Part shown: piece after piece, positions 14,806-22,139 of the stretch
How positions within the stretch are numbered: position 1 is the first letter of the stretch
How the letters are laid out: every line of letters begins with the position of its first letter
Origin: Candidatus Woesearchaeota archaeon
GTDB taxonomy: Archaea > Nanobdellota > Nanobdellia > Woesearchaeales > SM23-78
Assembly: GCA_016933095.1 (NCBI GenBank)
Contig: JAFGBP010000014.1
Span: 1 to 29,383, forward strand
Reading direction: 5' to 3'
DNA: 29,383 nt
Program-made: the position numbers and the translations under genes
The notes under the pieces: model-generated
What the model saw: the letters and a program-made list of their open reading frames with translations, nothing else
What the model was told of the DNA's origin: nothing
The model's database searches: none

Positions 14806-14813
14806 TTTATATA
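14806..14813 (-). promoter_or_regulatory. TATA box of the AAA ATPase gene
   Basis: On the minus strand TATATAAA, centred about 34 bp from the ATG at 14775 and only 10 bp from the ATG at 14799. The spacing rules out the upstream ATG. Confidence 0.55.
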
Positions 14814-14868
14814 CTTTGCTTTCTTAGGAAAACTATAGTCATCCTGAAAGAGTGGATTCTGCCAAAAA

Positions 14869-14878
14869 CTTTAAATAC
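14869..14878 (+). promoter_or_regulatory. TATA box of the PRC-barrel gene
   Basis: CTTTAAATAC lies about 65 bp before the ATG at 14939, so the mRNA should have a leader of about 40 nt, carrying the strong GAGGAGGGA ribosome-binding site at 14925-14933. This is one of the few leadered genes in the left half. Confidence 0.55.
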
Positions 14879-14938
14879 TCAAAGCGGTTTATTCAAACCC
14901 ATACTTACTAGTTATTCGTGGTTAGAGGAGGGATTATT

Positions 14939-15202
14939 ATGGCTGATGATGAGAAAAAGTTTTCAAAGCAACTCTTGGGCAAGATGGTCGTATCAAAGAC
15001 CGGCAAGAGGTTTGGAGAGCTAGGCGATGTCGTTTTCGAGACCGGCTCTGGAGAGCTCATCCACATAGTCCTCAAGAACCCGACGCCTTACACAGAACGC
15101 CTCGAACTTGAGAGGACCAAGGAAGGAGAGATGCTCATCCCCTTCAGCGCAGTCATGGCAGTTGGAGACTTCGTGGTCGTCGCTGAAGAAGACATCGTTT
15201 AA
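14939..15202 (+). CDS. PRC-barrel domain protein
   Basis: An 87-residue PRC-barrel, a small beta-barrel fold found in ribosome-maturation, photosynthetic and archaeal cell-division proteins. The pattern FSKQLLGKMVVSKTGKRFGE, GDVVFETGSGELIHIVL and EMLIPFSAVMAVGDFVVV matches the archaeal stand-alone type. The start at 14939 is set by the strong site GAGGAGGGA; the upstream ATG at 14918 would overlap that site. Such proteins bind partners rather than act as enzymes; the partner is unknown. A pyrimidine-rich tract follows the stop. Confidence 0.82.
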   Translation: MADDEKKFSKQLLGKMVVSKTGKRFGELGDVVFETGSGELIHIVLKNPTPYTERLELERTKEGEMLIPFSAVMAVGDFVVVAEEDIV

Positions 15203-15204
15203 GA

Positions 15205-15235
15205 TTCTTTCATATTTTCATATCATCTTTTTTCT
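15205..15235 (+). terminator. T-rich tract after the PRC-barrel gene
   Basis: A run of pyrimidines ending in CTTTTTTC follows the stop codon at once. Archaeal transcription often ends at such oligo-T tracts. No hairpin is seen. Confidence 0.4.
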
Positions 15236-15276
15236 GCTAAGCCTGAAATTTATTCGTGAAGAGAAGACTGCAAAAT

Positions 15277-15942
15277 CTATTGCACACTTGAAAGTATGTC
15301 CTCGATGCCCGTTACGAGGAGAGGAATCGTCTTTCGTTCATATCCTTGAGGTGTATGATATTCTGCTAGCGGCTTGCCGATATCTTGGCCCATCCTCGCC
15401 CCGTATCCACTCTTGGGAAACTTGAAGGTCCCATCGTTCTGGACGATTATCAATGAGTTCGAGAATGGTAAGTCCGCCCCACACGTCTCCTGAGGACCGT
15501 AGATCCATTGAAGCGCTGACCTGAAGAAGCTGCATCTCTGTTCTTCAGGAATGGATTCCAGGCAATGATATTCTGTCTCCAAGAGTAGTTCACCTGCTGG
15601 AACCGCAATCATATCAGAAAGGTATTGACTGCCAGGATAAGATCCTGTTTTCTCTCCCAAGGCGATTACCCAGTCAACACAACCCCAGGGCATGATGCGG
15701 ACGCGGTCGTAGCTCATATAGCCTGTTCGTGACCTATGATAATCATTGTCCTCGGCAATAATTCTGTGTGCCATGCTCTCCCAGCGCTCATCAGGATTCA
15801 TGCGACCATCGGCCTCCACTAGAGCATATTCCACGCACGGGTTCCTAGCACCGAGCTGGGCGTAGGCCTCTGCCAGCACGTCCTTTGCAGAAAGAGGTGC
15901 TGTTCCGGTGACGAGTTGCTGCAGCCTTGCAAATGAGACCAT
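15277..15942 (-). CDS. protein of unknown function
   Basis: A 221-residue soluble protein with no signal peptide or membrane segment. Notable are a Trp/Asp/Tyr-rich centre (YMSYDRVRIMPWGCVDWVIA, then LGEKTGSYPGSQYLSDM) and several scattered Cys (36, 88, 127, 136, 154 approximately). I do not recognise the family. TTTATTAA about 35 bp upstream on the minus strand can serve as the promoter. The gene is divergent from rfcS and convergent with the PRC-barrel gene. Confidence 0.5.
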   Translation of the reverse strand: MVSFARLQQLVTGTAPLSAKDVLAEAYAQLGARNPCVEYALVEADGRMNPDERWESMAHRIIAEDNDYHRSRTGYMSYDRVRIMPWGCVDWVIALGEKTGSYPGSQYLSDMIAVPAGELLLETEYHCLESIPEEQRCSFFRSALQWIYGPQETCGADLPFSNSLIIVQNDGTFKFPKSGYGARMGQDIGKPLAEYHTPQGYERKTIPLLVTGIEDILSSVQ

Positions 15943-16007
15943 TTTATGGGGAGAGAAAAGCAGGGTTGTTAATAAAGGTTTCTTTGGTTCATAGGAATCG
16001 GCACAAC

Positions 16008-16016
16008 TTTTTTAAA
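16008..16016 (+). promoter_or_regulatory. TATA box deciding the rfcS start
   Basis: TTTTTAAAC type box centred 30 bp before the ATG at 16043. The upstream ATG at 16025 is too close, so translation most likely starts MVEDKAKP. Confidence 0.55.
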
Positions 16017-16042
16017 CACTCCAAATGTCCTCTTGTTCTAGG

Positions 16043-18622
16043 ATGGTTGAGGATAAAGCTAAGCCAAGGTCTGACGACGTGGCCATATGGACTGAGAAGT
16101 ATAGGCCTAAGCAGTTCTCTGAGGTGAAGGGCCAGAAGGAGATTGTCGAGCGCATCAAGGCTTTTGTCGAGAAGAGGAATATGCCTCATGTCTTGTTCGC
16201 TGGCCCTGCGGGAGTCGGCAAGACCACGCTCTCGCTTGTCATTGCAAGGCAGCTCTTCGGTGATGATTGGCGCGAGAACTTCCTGGAGCTAAACGCGTCG
16301 GACGAGCGCGGCATCGACGTGGTCCGCGTCAAGGTCAAGGACTTTGCAAGGACGAGAGCGATCGACGGCGTTCCCTTTAAGATCATTTATATGGATGAGT
16401 GCCTGGATTATGAGACGAAAATCATCGTACAATCCGAAAAAGGCCTTGAGGAGGCCAGCATTGGTGAATTCGTTGAGAATTTTGAGTTCCGGAATTACAA
16501 AATCATGTCTGTAGATGATAACGGAGACATAATTTTTTCAAGAATCACCAAGACTGTGAAACTCCCTTTCAATGCCAATCAAGGATATTACAAGATAAAA
16601 GTCCATGATAAGGAAATAATCACCACGGGAAACCATGAGTTCCTAGCCATAGACGGCTGGAAGCGTGCAGAGGAACTTCAAATCAAGGACCTGATTCTTT
16701 GCCCGCAGGCTCTACCTGCTGTGGGTTTTGTCTCATCACAAAACGCAGTTGTCTACAATCTTATAGGGCTCCCCCAGGAAATCAGGAAAAAAGAGAAATA
16801 CATATCAACGTCTCCGGAAAAAGCCATTATTGAGCTCCTCGCAAAGCATCCGGAAGGGCTAAGCCGGGAGAATATCACAAGAAAAAGCGGAATAGCCAGT
16901 TCTAAAATCACCTCGATATTAAGCACAAAGGATAATGAGTATTATCTTCCTCTTGTGAAGGAAAACATAATCTTGAAAGAAAACAATAAGTTCAAGCTCT
17001 CTGACGATCTGGCGAACTCATTGGATCGGCTGTATCACGTCAAAAGAGGGAGAAACTCATCGAATCAAGAGTACATCTTAGCACAGCTTCGGTCAAAGGA
17101 ACTATTCCCTCTAAGGGCCGATAAGGCAGCAATCTGCGCTAGGATCTTGGGGCACTTGTTCAGCGACGGATCATTGTCTCTAAAGACAAAGCAACTCTTC
17201 TTCTCAGGAAAGGAAGAGGATATGAGAGAAATCAAAAAGGACCTTAACCAGCTCGGATATTACAGCTTGGGAGACATCAAACATACTAAATGGAGGAATG
17301 GGGAAGTGTGGTCGTTTGGCGCATACAAGCTTGAGCTTTTAAGCTTATTTTATTCCCTTGGGGCTCCCGTAGGTAAGAAGACCGATAATATCGTGAAGAT
17401 TCCTGATTGGATAATGAACGGCGATGAAAACGTGCAAAAAGAGTTTCTGGCTGCATTTTTCGGCGGGGATGGATATAAGCCTATGTTCCAAGGAAGAACC
17501 ATAAAACCGATTACCATAGGGATATCAAAGAGGGAAGATCTCAAAAGCAATTTAATCGCATATCTGAACCAGTTCAAAGAGTTACTGGCGAAGGCCGGGG
17601 TCTGTTCCAAGCTAAAGATCTGCCCGGGTACGAAAGCAGTGCGAAAGGATGGGACTAGGACTATGGAAGGGCGGCTCTGGATAACGAATTCCACTGACAA
17701 CATAACTACGTTTCTTTCAAAGATCGGTTACAGATATTGCAAGTACAAAGAAGACTTGTCGCATGAAGCGCTTAGATACTTCAGCTGGAAAAGAAGCCTT
17801 GGCAAATACATCTACAAATTCAGGCCGATTCATCATTTTCACCCGTGGAGAGAGAAGCTTCAGCTTGGAGATTCGGCTTATCATTTTGTCACTTCAATTG
17901 AAAAGATTGAAGGCCCTGATTACGTATACTGTGTTTCGACGGAATCCGGAAGGTTCATTGCCAATAATATCGTAGTGCATAATTGCGACGCCCTTACAAA
18001 GGAGGCGCAGCAGGCCCTGAGGAGGACTATGGAAAACTACACCCAGACGTGCAGGTTCATCCTCTCGTGCAATTACTCTTCAAAGATCATCGACCCTATA
18101 CAGTCCCGTTGCTCTATTTTCAGGTTCAAGCCTCTCCCTAAGGAGGAGATCTTCAAGATTGTCGACAGGATCGCGAAGGAGGAGTCCTTGAGCGTGGATG
18201 ACAAGGCCAAAGAGGCCCTCTACTCGATCAGCGAGGGCGACTGCCGAAGATTGGAGAATATCATGCAGTCATGCGCTGCCATGGATAAGAACATAACTGA
18301 GAAGGTCGTATACTCTATTGCGAGCGCTGCCCGGCCGAAAGAGATCAAGGATGTCCTTTCTTCGTGTGTAAAAGGCGACTTCATCAAGGCGAGAGACAAA
18401 CTCCTGGATACCATGCTCAACCACGGGCTTGCAGGCCTCGACGTGATCAAGCAGGTCCAGGCTGAGGTCTGGAACGTCGAGGGCGTGGATAACCGCCAGA
18501 AGCTTGAGATGATAAAAGAGTGTGGGGAAGCCGAATTCAGGATGATTGAAGGCTCCGATGAGTTCATCCAGTTAGAGGCGCTATTGTCGAAGTTCATCCT
18601 TGTCGGCGGAAAGAAATTATAA
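16043..18622 (+). CDS. rfcS: replication factor C small subunit, precursor with intein
   Basis: An 859-residue precursor; the spliced protein is 331 residues, the usual RFC small-subunit length. It is an AAA clamp loader that places the PCNA sliding clamp on DNA. Visible: RFC box II IWTEKYRP (15-22), Walker A GPAGVGKT (54-61), Walker B IIYMDE then C-DALT, interrupted by the intein, and the SRC motif in IQSRC, followed by the collar domain. The extein position after the intein is Cys (C648, DE-CDALT) where other family members usually have Ala, as splicing requires Cys, Ser or Thr. The RFC large subunit is not in the window. Confidence 0.93.
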   Translation: MVEDKAKPRSDDVAIWTEKYRPKQFSEVKGQKEIVERIKAFVEKRNMPHVLFAGPAGVGKTTLSLVIARQLFGDDWRENFLELNASDERGIDVVRVKVKDFARTRAIDGVPFKIIYMDECLDYETKIIVQSEKGLEEASIGEFVENFEFRNYKIMSVDDNGDIIFSRITKTVKLPFNANQGYYKIKVHDKEIITTGNHEFLAIDGWKRAEELQIKDLILCPQALPAVGFVSSQNAVVYNLIGLPQEIRKKEKYISTSPEKAIIELLAKHPEGLSRENITRKSGIASSKITSILSTKDNEYYLPLVKENIILKENNKFKLSDDLANSLDRLYHVKRGRNSSNQEYILAQLRSKELFPLRADKAAICARILGHLFSDGSLSLKTKQLFFSGKEEDMREIKKDLNQLGYYSLGDIKHTKWRNGEVWSFGAYKLELLSLFYSLGAPVGKKTDNIVKIPDWIMNGDENVQKEFLAAFFGGDGYKPMFQGRTIKPITIGISKREDLKSNLIAYLNQFKELLAKAGVCSKLKICPGTKAVRKDGTRTMEGRLWITNSTDNITTFLSKIGYRYCKYKEDLSHEALRYFSWKRSLGKYIYKFRPIHHFHPWREKLQLGDSAYHFVTSIEKIEGPDYVYCVSTESGRFIANNIVVHNCDALTKEAQQALRRTMENYTQTCRFILSCNYSSKIIDPIQSRCSIFRFKPLPKEEIFKIVDRIAKEESLSVDDKAKEALYSISEGDCRRLENIMQSCAAMDKNITEKVVYSIASAARPKEIKDVLSSCVKGDFIKARDKLLDTMLNHGLAGLDVIKQVQAEVWNVEGVDNRQKLEMIKECGEAEFRMIEGSDEFIQLEALLSKFILVGGKKL
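16400..17983 (+). mobile_element. RFC intein with LAGLIDADG homing endonuclease and wHTH
   Basis: A 528-residue in-frame intein. It begins CLDYETKI (block A, C1), has TTGNHEFLAID at 75-85 (block B), the endonuclease motifs LGHLFSDG (250-257) and LAAFFGGDG (350-358), and ends VYCVSTESGRF...NIVVHN with H527-N528, followed by extein Cys. All splicing residues are present. Between block B and the first endonuclease motif (about 138-205) lies an apparent winged helix (KAIIELLAKHPEGLSRENIT, then RKSGIASSKITSIL), an unusual addition for an intein. The DNA is richer in A/T than the flanking exteins, in line with horizontal movement. Confidence 0.9.
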
Positions 18623-18630
18623 GAAATTAT
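18611..18630 (+). repeat. perfect 10-bp tandem duplication across the rfcS stop
   Basis: AAGAAATTAT occurs twice in tandem. The rfcS stop TAA spans the junction, so the event leaves the protein end intact. Confidence 0.7.
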
Positions 18631-18644
18631 AAGTATTGTTATTT

Positions 18645-19079
18645 TTAAGCTCTCTGTTGATAATTTATTTTTATGCCTTTAATGTCGCTTCTTAGGTTTT
18701 TTCTCTCGAACTTGGTCCTCAGCCCGTTTTGGAATGTCAAGACAGAATCCAAGTCTACTAGGTCAACACCTTCTGTTGTCAGCTGGCCTTGCATCAGGTA
18801 GGGTACGTCATCAAAGGCTGGCGGACGCTCATAAGTCCAATTTCCAAGGTAGCCGTTCAGAAGCGTCACCTCGAGCAGGCCCGTGCACTCTTCTCGGAGT
18901 CTCGCCGCGATTTCAGCCCCGACCAAGTCATGAGCATCCATATTTCCGGCTTCTGTCTTTCTCTCAAAGGGAGGTTGGTTCGTCAATGATCTCTTTCCGT
19001 CAATGTAAAGCGAGAAGACGTCAAATCCGTAAGCTTTTCCCATCACCACTTGAACGTTTGTTGGTCTTTCAGACGACAT
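18645..19079 (-). CDS. protein of unknown function
   Basis: A 144-residue soluble protein, mixed charge, likely beta-rich (FDVFSLYIDGKRSL, then GLLEVTLLNGYLGNWTYERP, then LTFQNGLRTKFERKNLR). No signal peptide and no family recognised. GGTGAT precedes the ATG as a ribosome-binding site. It lies 18 bp after the Tyr-rich secreted-protein gene on the same strand, so the two are probably cotranscribed, and it converges with rfcS. Confidence 0.55.
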   Translation of the reverse strand: MSSERPTNVQVVMGKAYGFDVFSLYIDGKRSLTNQPPFERKTEAGNMDAHDLVGAEIAARLREECTGLLEVTLLNGYLGNWTYERPPAFDDVPYLMQGQLTTEGVDLVDLDSVLTFQNGLRTKFERKNLRSDIKGIKINYQQRA

Positions 19080-19097
19080 GTTATCACCATGATTAGT

Positions 19098-19520
19098 TCA
19101 ATACAAGAATGCTTGAGGGAACAGTCCTCTGTAGTATCTCTGGTTGTTCTGCATCCTTCTCGGTGCCAATAGTTCGGGGTGGGTGTAGTACTGGTAGTCC
19201 AGGGCGTTGTCGATGAACATGTGGCTGTTGTAGGTGTAGCTGTATCCGAACAAGGGATTGTAGCTTGGGCTTCCTGAGTATAGGTATGGCCCGCTTCCCC
19301 GGTATGGGAAGCTTGCAAGAGTCCATGGCTGGCTGGCTTTTCCCCATGAGTTCACAGCGTAGTATTGGCTTCCAAGGACAGAATTGTAGTTGTAATTGTA
19401 TTGGCTGTAGTAGCTTGCTTTGTTGGTAGAGTAGACTTGGCCTGCGTAGCTGTAGCCGAAGAGGCTTACCATCAGCACTAGCCCTAGGATTCCTATGATC
19501 GCTGTGTTTTGCTTGCTCAT
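19098..19520 (-). CDS. small Tyr-rich secreted protein
   Basis: 140 residues with a signal peptide (KQNTAIIGILGLVLMVSLFG, cleavage probably near GYSYAG). The mature part has about 21 Tyr in 115 residues, many in YY, YNYNY and YSYTY clusters, plus Asn, Ser and Gly, and no Cys. Low complexity of this kind suggests an exported structural or adhesive surface protein; no family is recognised. A 17-bp palindrome lies 59-75 bp upstream. It pairs with the next gene (19600-19998), which has the same design. Confidence 0.7.
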   Translation of the reverse strand: MSKQNTAIIGILGLVLMVSLFGYSYAGQVYSTNKASYYSQYNYNYNSVLGSQYYAVNSWGKASQPWTLASFPYRGSGPYLYSGSPSYNPLFGYSYTYNSHMFIDNALDYQYYTHPELLAPRRMQNNQRYYRGLFPQAFLY

Positions 19521-19578
19521 CTTTCTTCAGGCCTCAAAGGCTGCTCAACAAATCTAAGTAACCTCATAACTCAAAATC

Positions 19579-19595
19579 AATATTTTCAAAATATT
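19579..19595. promoter_or_regulatory. 17-bp palindrome between the two Tyr-rich genes
   Basis: AATATTTTCAAAATATT, 8-bp arms with one central base. It lies a few bases after the stop of the upstream gene and 59 bp before the ATG of the downstream one. It could be an operator, a TATA-region element or a terminator; its role is not known. Confidence 0.5.
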
Positions 19596-19599
19596 ATGC

Positions 19600-19998
19600 T
19601 TAGTGCGCGTAGTAGTTTGGCACCTGGTAGTTGCTTCCGCCGTAGTAGACGAATGTTCCTGATCTCAGGCTCGTGGCTCCGTAGACTCCGCTTCCGAACC
19701 AGCCGCCGATCCTTGGGTAGTACTGGCTGGCTATGGCGTATCTGGTCCTTGTGTTCATCGCAGGGCCGTAATACACGCCTGGCTTCAGTCCTATCAGGAA
19801 TGCACTGTTCTGGCCGTAGAATCCTCCAATCCTCACTGGCTGGCTGTTGTAGGCGTATTGCACTCCGCTGATGCTTGGGTTCACTGGGTAGCTTCCGTAG
19901 CTTCCTGGCATCGGGCTTGATACTATTGCCGAAGCGAATCCTATGCTTAGAAGTGCTGTTAGCGCTATTGCCATCACCAGCATTGCTTTATTCTTCAT
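19600..19998 (-). CDS. small Tyr/Gly-rich secreted protein
   Basis: 132 residues with a signal peptide (KNKAMLVMAIALTALLSIGF, cleavage near ASA). The mature part has about 16 Tyr, many Gly and Ser (GVYYGP, YGGSNYQ, PNYYAH) and no Cys. It shares composition with the neighbour 19098-19520 but has no clear linear homology to it. A strong GGAGGAAA site supports the start. The promoter is TTTATAAA at 20118-20125, which gives a leader of about 97 nt containing a hairpin (GATTCC/GGAATC). Function unknown; a surface or extracellular matrix role is inferred. Confidence 0.7.
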   Translation of the reverse strand: MKNKAMLVMAIALTALLSIGFASAIVSSPMPGSYGSYPVNPSISGVQYAYNSQPVRIGGFYGQNSAFLIGLKPGVYYGPAMNTRTRYAIASQYYPRIGGWFGSGVYGATSLRSGTFVYYGGSNYQVPNYYAH

Positions 19999-20043
19999 TT
20001 TGGCATTTCCTCCTTGCTTGATAACTGATTATCCGAGACACGA

Positions 20044-20065
20044 GATTCCTTATTCTGCAGGAATC
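20044..20065 (-). promoter_or_regulatory. hairpin in the leader of the Tyr/Gly-rich gene
   Basis: GATTCC (20044-20049) pairs with GGAATC (20060-20065) around a 10-nt loop, between the TATA box at 20118-20125 and the ribosome-binding site near 20009. An outer alternative, GAGAT/ATCTC, is possible. It could regulate translation, but no known class is recognised. Confidence 0.35.
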
Positions 20066-20117
20066 CAACATCTCAAGAAGGGTTTCTCCCTCTTTTTAGG
20101 GGAGTATGAACAGTCGG

Positions 20118-20125
20118 TTTATAAA
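20118..20125 (-). promoter_or_regulatory. TATA box of the Tyr-rich gene pair
   Basis: TTTATAAA (self-complementary) predicts transcription start near 20095 and a leader of about 97 nt before the ATG at 19998. Confidence 0.55.
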
Positions 20126-20173
20126 GCTTGCGGTTTTGTTATTACTGAAGAATAGTTACTTATCTGAAAACCA

Positions 20174-20899
20174 CTATCCGGAATTGTATGAGTTTTTCAA
20201 GTTCTCAAACGCGCCTTGAGCCTCATTAGCAAGTTTCACGGCCTTTGAATAGTCATTGCCACTCAAGGCACTCCTGGCTTCCCGTACAAGCCCACACGCA
20301 TTCTCCAAACCAGAAGCCAAGGTCTCGTAAGACTCGTCGTTTTCATCCATGCTCGAGATAGCAGACGCCAAATCCTGCGCCTCACTGTCAAGCTTACTGA
20401 AGAGACCATGAATGTGGCTTCTAACATCCGATCTGAGCTTGGACACAACAGGACTCAAATGACTAACTGCCCCGACAAAGTCCCCAGAATAAGCCCTGGC
20501 AGACCCCTCGCCCAGATTTTTCTTATAATTTTTCGTGTCAATATCTGCTTGGTCTGCAGAAGACAAGAGTGAAGTCAGCTCATCTATCAGGCTCTGAGCC
20601 TTCTCCTCCTTATCAAAGAAAGTTCCGAGTATCGTAGCCGCTGGAAAGAAGTTCGTAACGACCTCTATAGCCTCGCCAATGCCAGGGATAAGGCTGAACG
20701 GAAGGAAGTTAGTGGCTTCCCATGAGACAAGCAAGGCCGGAAGGAATCCTACCTTTTTCTTCATGATAGGGAACTGTATGAGAGCCACAATCCAATCGGC
20801 CCAGTCAAGACCTATGGCGCCAGAGCCTGCAGTTATCAAGTCTGCAAAGCTGAACAGGTCAAGAGCGTCAACAATCAGGTTTGAAAACCGGAATTTCAT
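20174..20899 (-). CDS. membrane-associated protein with C-terminal helical bundle
   Basis: 241 residues. The first 95 are hydrophobic and Phe/Leu/Ala-rich with two or three possible membrane segments (AGSGAIGLDWADWIVALIQF, then PALLVSWEATNFLPFSLIPG). The rest is charged, Ser/Ala-rich and clearly helical (KAQSLIDELTSLLSSADQAD, KLDSEAQDLASAISSMDEND, AVKLANEAQGAFENLK), like a helical bundle or TPR-like array. No family is recognised. A TATA box (20923-20930) is centred 27 bp before the ATG, giving a leaderless mRNA, so it is separate from the lipoprotein operon. Confidence 0.6.
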   Translation of the reverse strand: MKFRFSNLIVDALDLFSFADLITAGSGAIGLDWADWIVALIQFPIMKKKVGFLPALLVSWEATNFLPFSLIPGIGEAIEVVTNFFPAATILGTFFDKEEKAQSLIDELTSLLSSADQADIDTKNYKKNLGEGSARAYSGDFVGAVSHLSPVVSKLRSDVRSHIHGLFSKLDSEAQDLASAISSMDENDESYETLASGLENACGLVREARSALSGNDYSKAVKLANEAQGAFENLKNSYNSG

Positions 20900-20977
20900 A
20901 GATGACGCTTGGGAGAACGTTGTTTAAATAGTTTTACATGAGATCGTATGGGATACAGACACAAGAAGGCACGGCTC

Positions 20978-22024
20978 TCAGGGATGGCCTTGTATCAGCA
21001 CAGGCACTTCCAGGAACTCGCCGTACCTATAACGAAGTGTTATCTTCACCAGGTCCTCGTACACCCGGACTTCTGTTGGCTTGGTCCTCTTGATGAAGCA
21101 GCTTACGGCGATAGGTGCATTCATGGAGCTCCTGACAATTCCCTTGGCCCCTCCGCCGGCTACCTTCTCGTCTAGCCTCATGCAGTTGATCTCATAAGTG
21201 TCCTTCTGGACAGGCTCGACTATCAGCTCGAGCTTGTAGATGTTAGGGTCCATGTCACTGAACACGCAGGAGTCGTAGTTATCCTTTGGAGTATTCCTGT
21301 AGAAGTATATTCCATTGCCAAAGTGTTCTATGTTGAAGTTAAGCTGGATGGTATCCTGGTTCACAGGCGCCTGATAAACTTCAGTCACGTGGAGCGGTGC
21401 GCCGCTGTTGCCATAAGGCCTCGGGCCTCGAAGCATGCATATAGTCGAGTCCTCAGCGCTCTCGACAAAGTCATTTTTCATGCAGAATTTGGCTGATGCG
21501 TAGCTCTCATAGTCATAGCAGACTTCTGCCCTGAAAGTAACCGCGGCTGACGTATCAATGTTATTCTTGTAGGCAAGGTCCTCAAAGCTCAGGTAAGTGA
21601 TCTCACCAGGAGTTATGGAACCATCGATGTTCTTCTTCGCGCTCTCAAGAGATTCGCCAAGCTTCTTTATGGCAGTGTCCTCTGTAAGCCCAAAGTCTCT
21701 TGGGTTGATCCCCATTATCCTGGCCATCACAAAAGGATTCTGAGTATCCTTCCCAATCTTAGCCTCGCCAACATTCTCGAGCGTGATGACAAAAGAGAAT
21801 GGCGTCAGCGACGCGTCCTGGATGACGCTCGGCGGCGCACCGTCAATAACGTTTATAACGACGCCCTGATCCCCGCCAAGAAATCCTCCAATCTCCTTAC
21901 CATAACTGGAAGTGGACTGCGAGCTGCAGCCTGCAACGCCGAGCAACAGCAAGGCTAGGAGTAGGGCTGTAATTCCCGAAACCAATGATCCGAGAAACCT
22001 GCTGAAGAACTTATGAAACCTCAT
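20978..22024 (-). CDS. surface lipoprotein, paralogue A of the cluster
   Basis: 348 residues. The signal peptide ends in lipobox GVAGC with lipid-acceptor C33. The mature protein is beta-rich and shares blocks, in order, with the gene to its right (22140-23129): DGAPPSVIQDA, NPFVMARIMGI, RAEVCYDYES, GNSGAPLHVTEV, FNIEHFGNG, ISCFIKRTKP and LRYRYGEFLEVP. The pattern looks like two immunoglobulin- or CARDB-like beta domains with a conserved Cys pair. I know no function. GGTGTAGAGG precedes the ATG. Confidence 0.68.
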   Translation of the reverse strand: MRFHKFFSRFLGSLVSGITALLLALLLLGVAGCSSQSTSSYGKEIGGFLGGDQGVVINVIDGAPPSVIQDASLTPFSFVITLENVGEAKIGKDTQNPFVMARIMGINPRDFGLTEDTAIKKLGESLESAKKNIDGSITPGEITYLSFEDLAYKNNIDTSAAVTFRAEVCYDYESYASAKFCMKNDFVESAEDSTICMLRGPRPYGNSGAPLHVTEVYQAPVNQDTIQLNFNIEHFGNGIYFYRNTPKDNYDSCVFSDMDPNIYKLELIVEPVQKDTYEINCMRLDEKVAGGGAKGIVRSSMNAPIAVSCFIKRTKPTEVRVYEDLVKITLRYRYGEFLEVPVLIQGHP

Positions 22025-22139
22025 CCTCTACACCTAAACGATTATGTGCACACTACCGCGCAGGAAAAATCAAAGATTATGAAAGAATATGGGAAGCAAG
22101 AGAGTCCAAGACCGCCAGTAGGGTCTTCAACTTCAGGTT

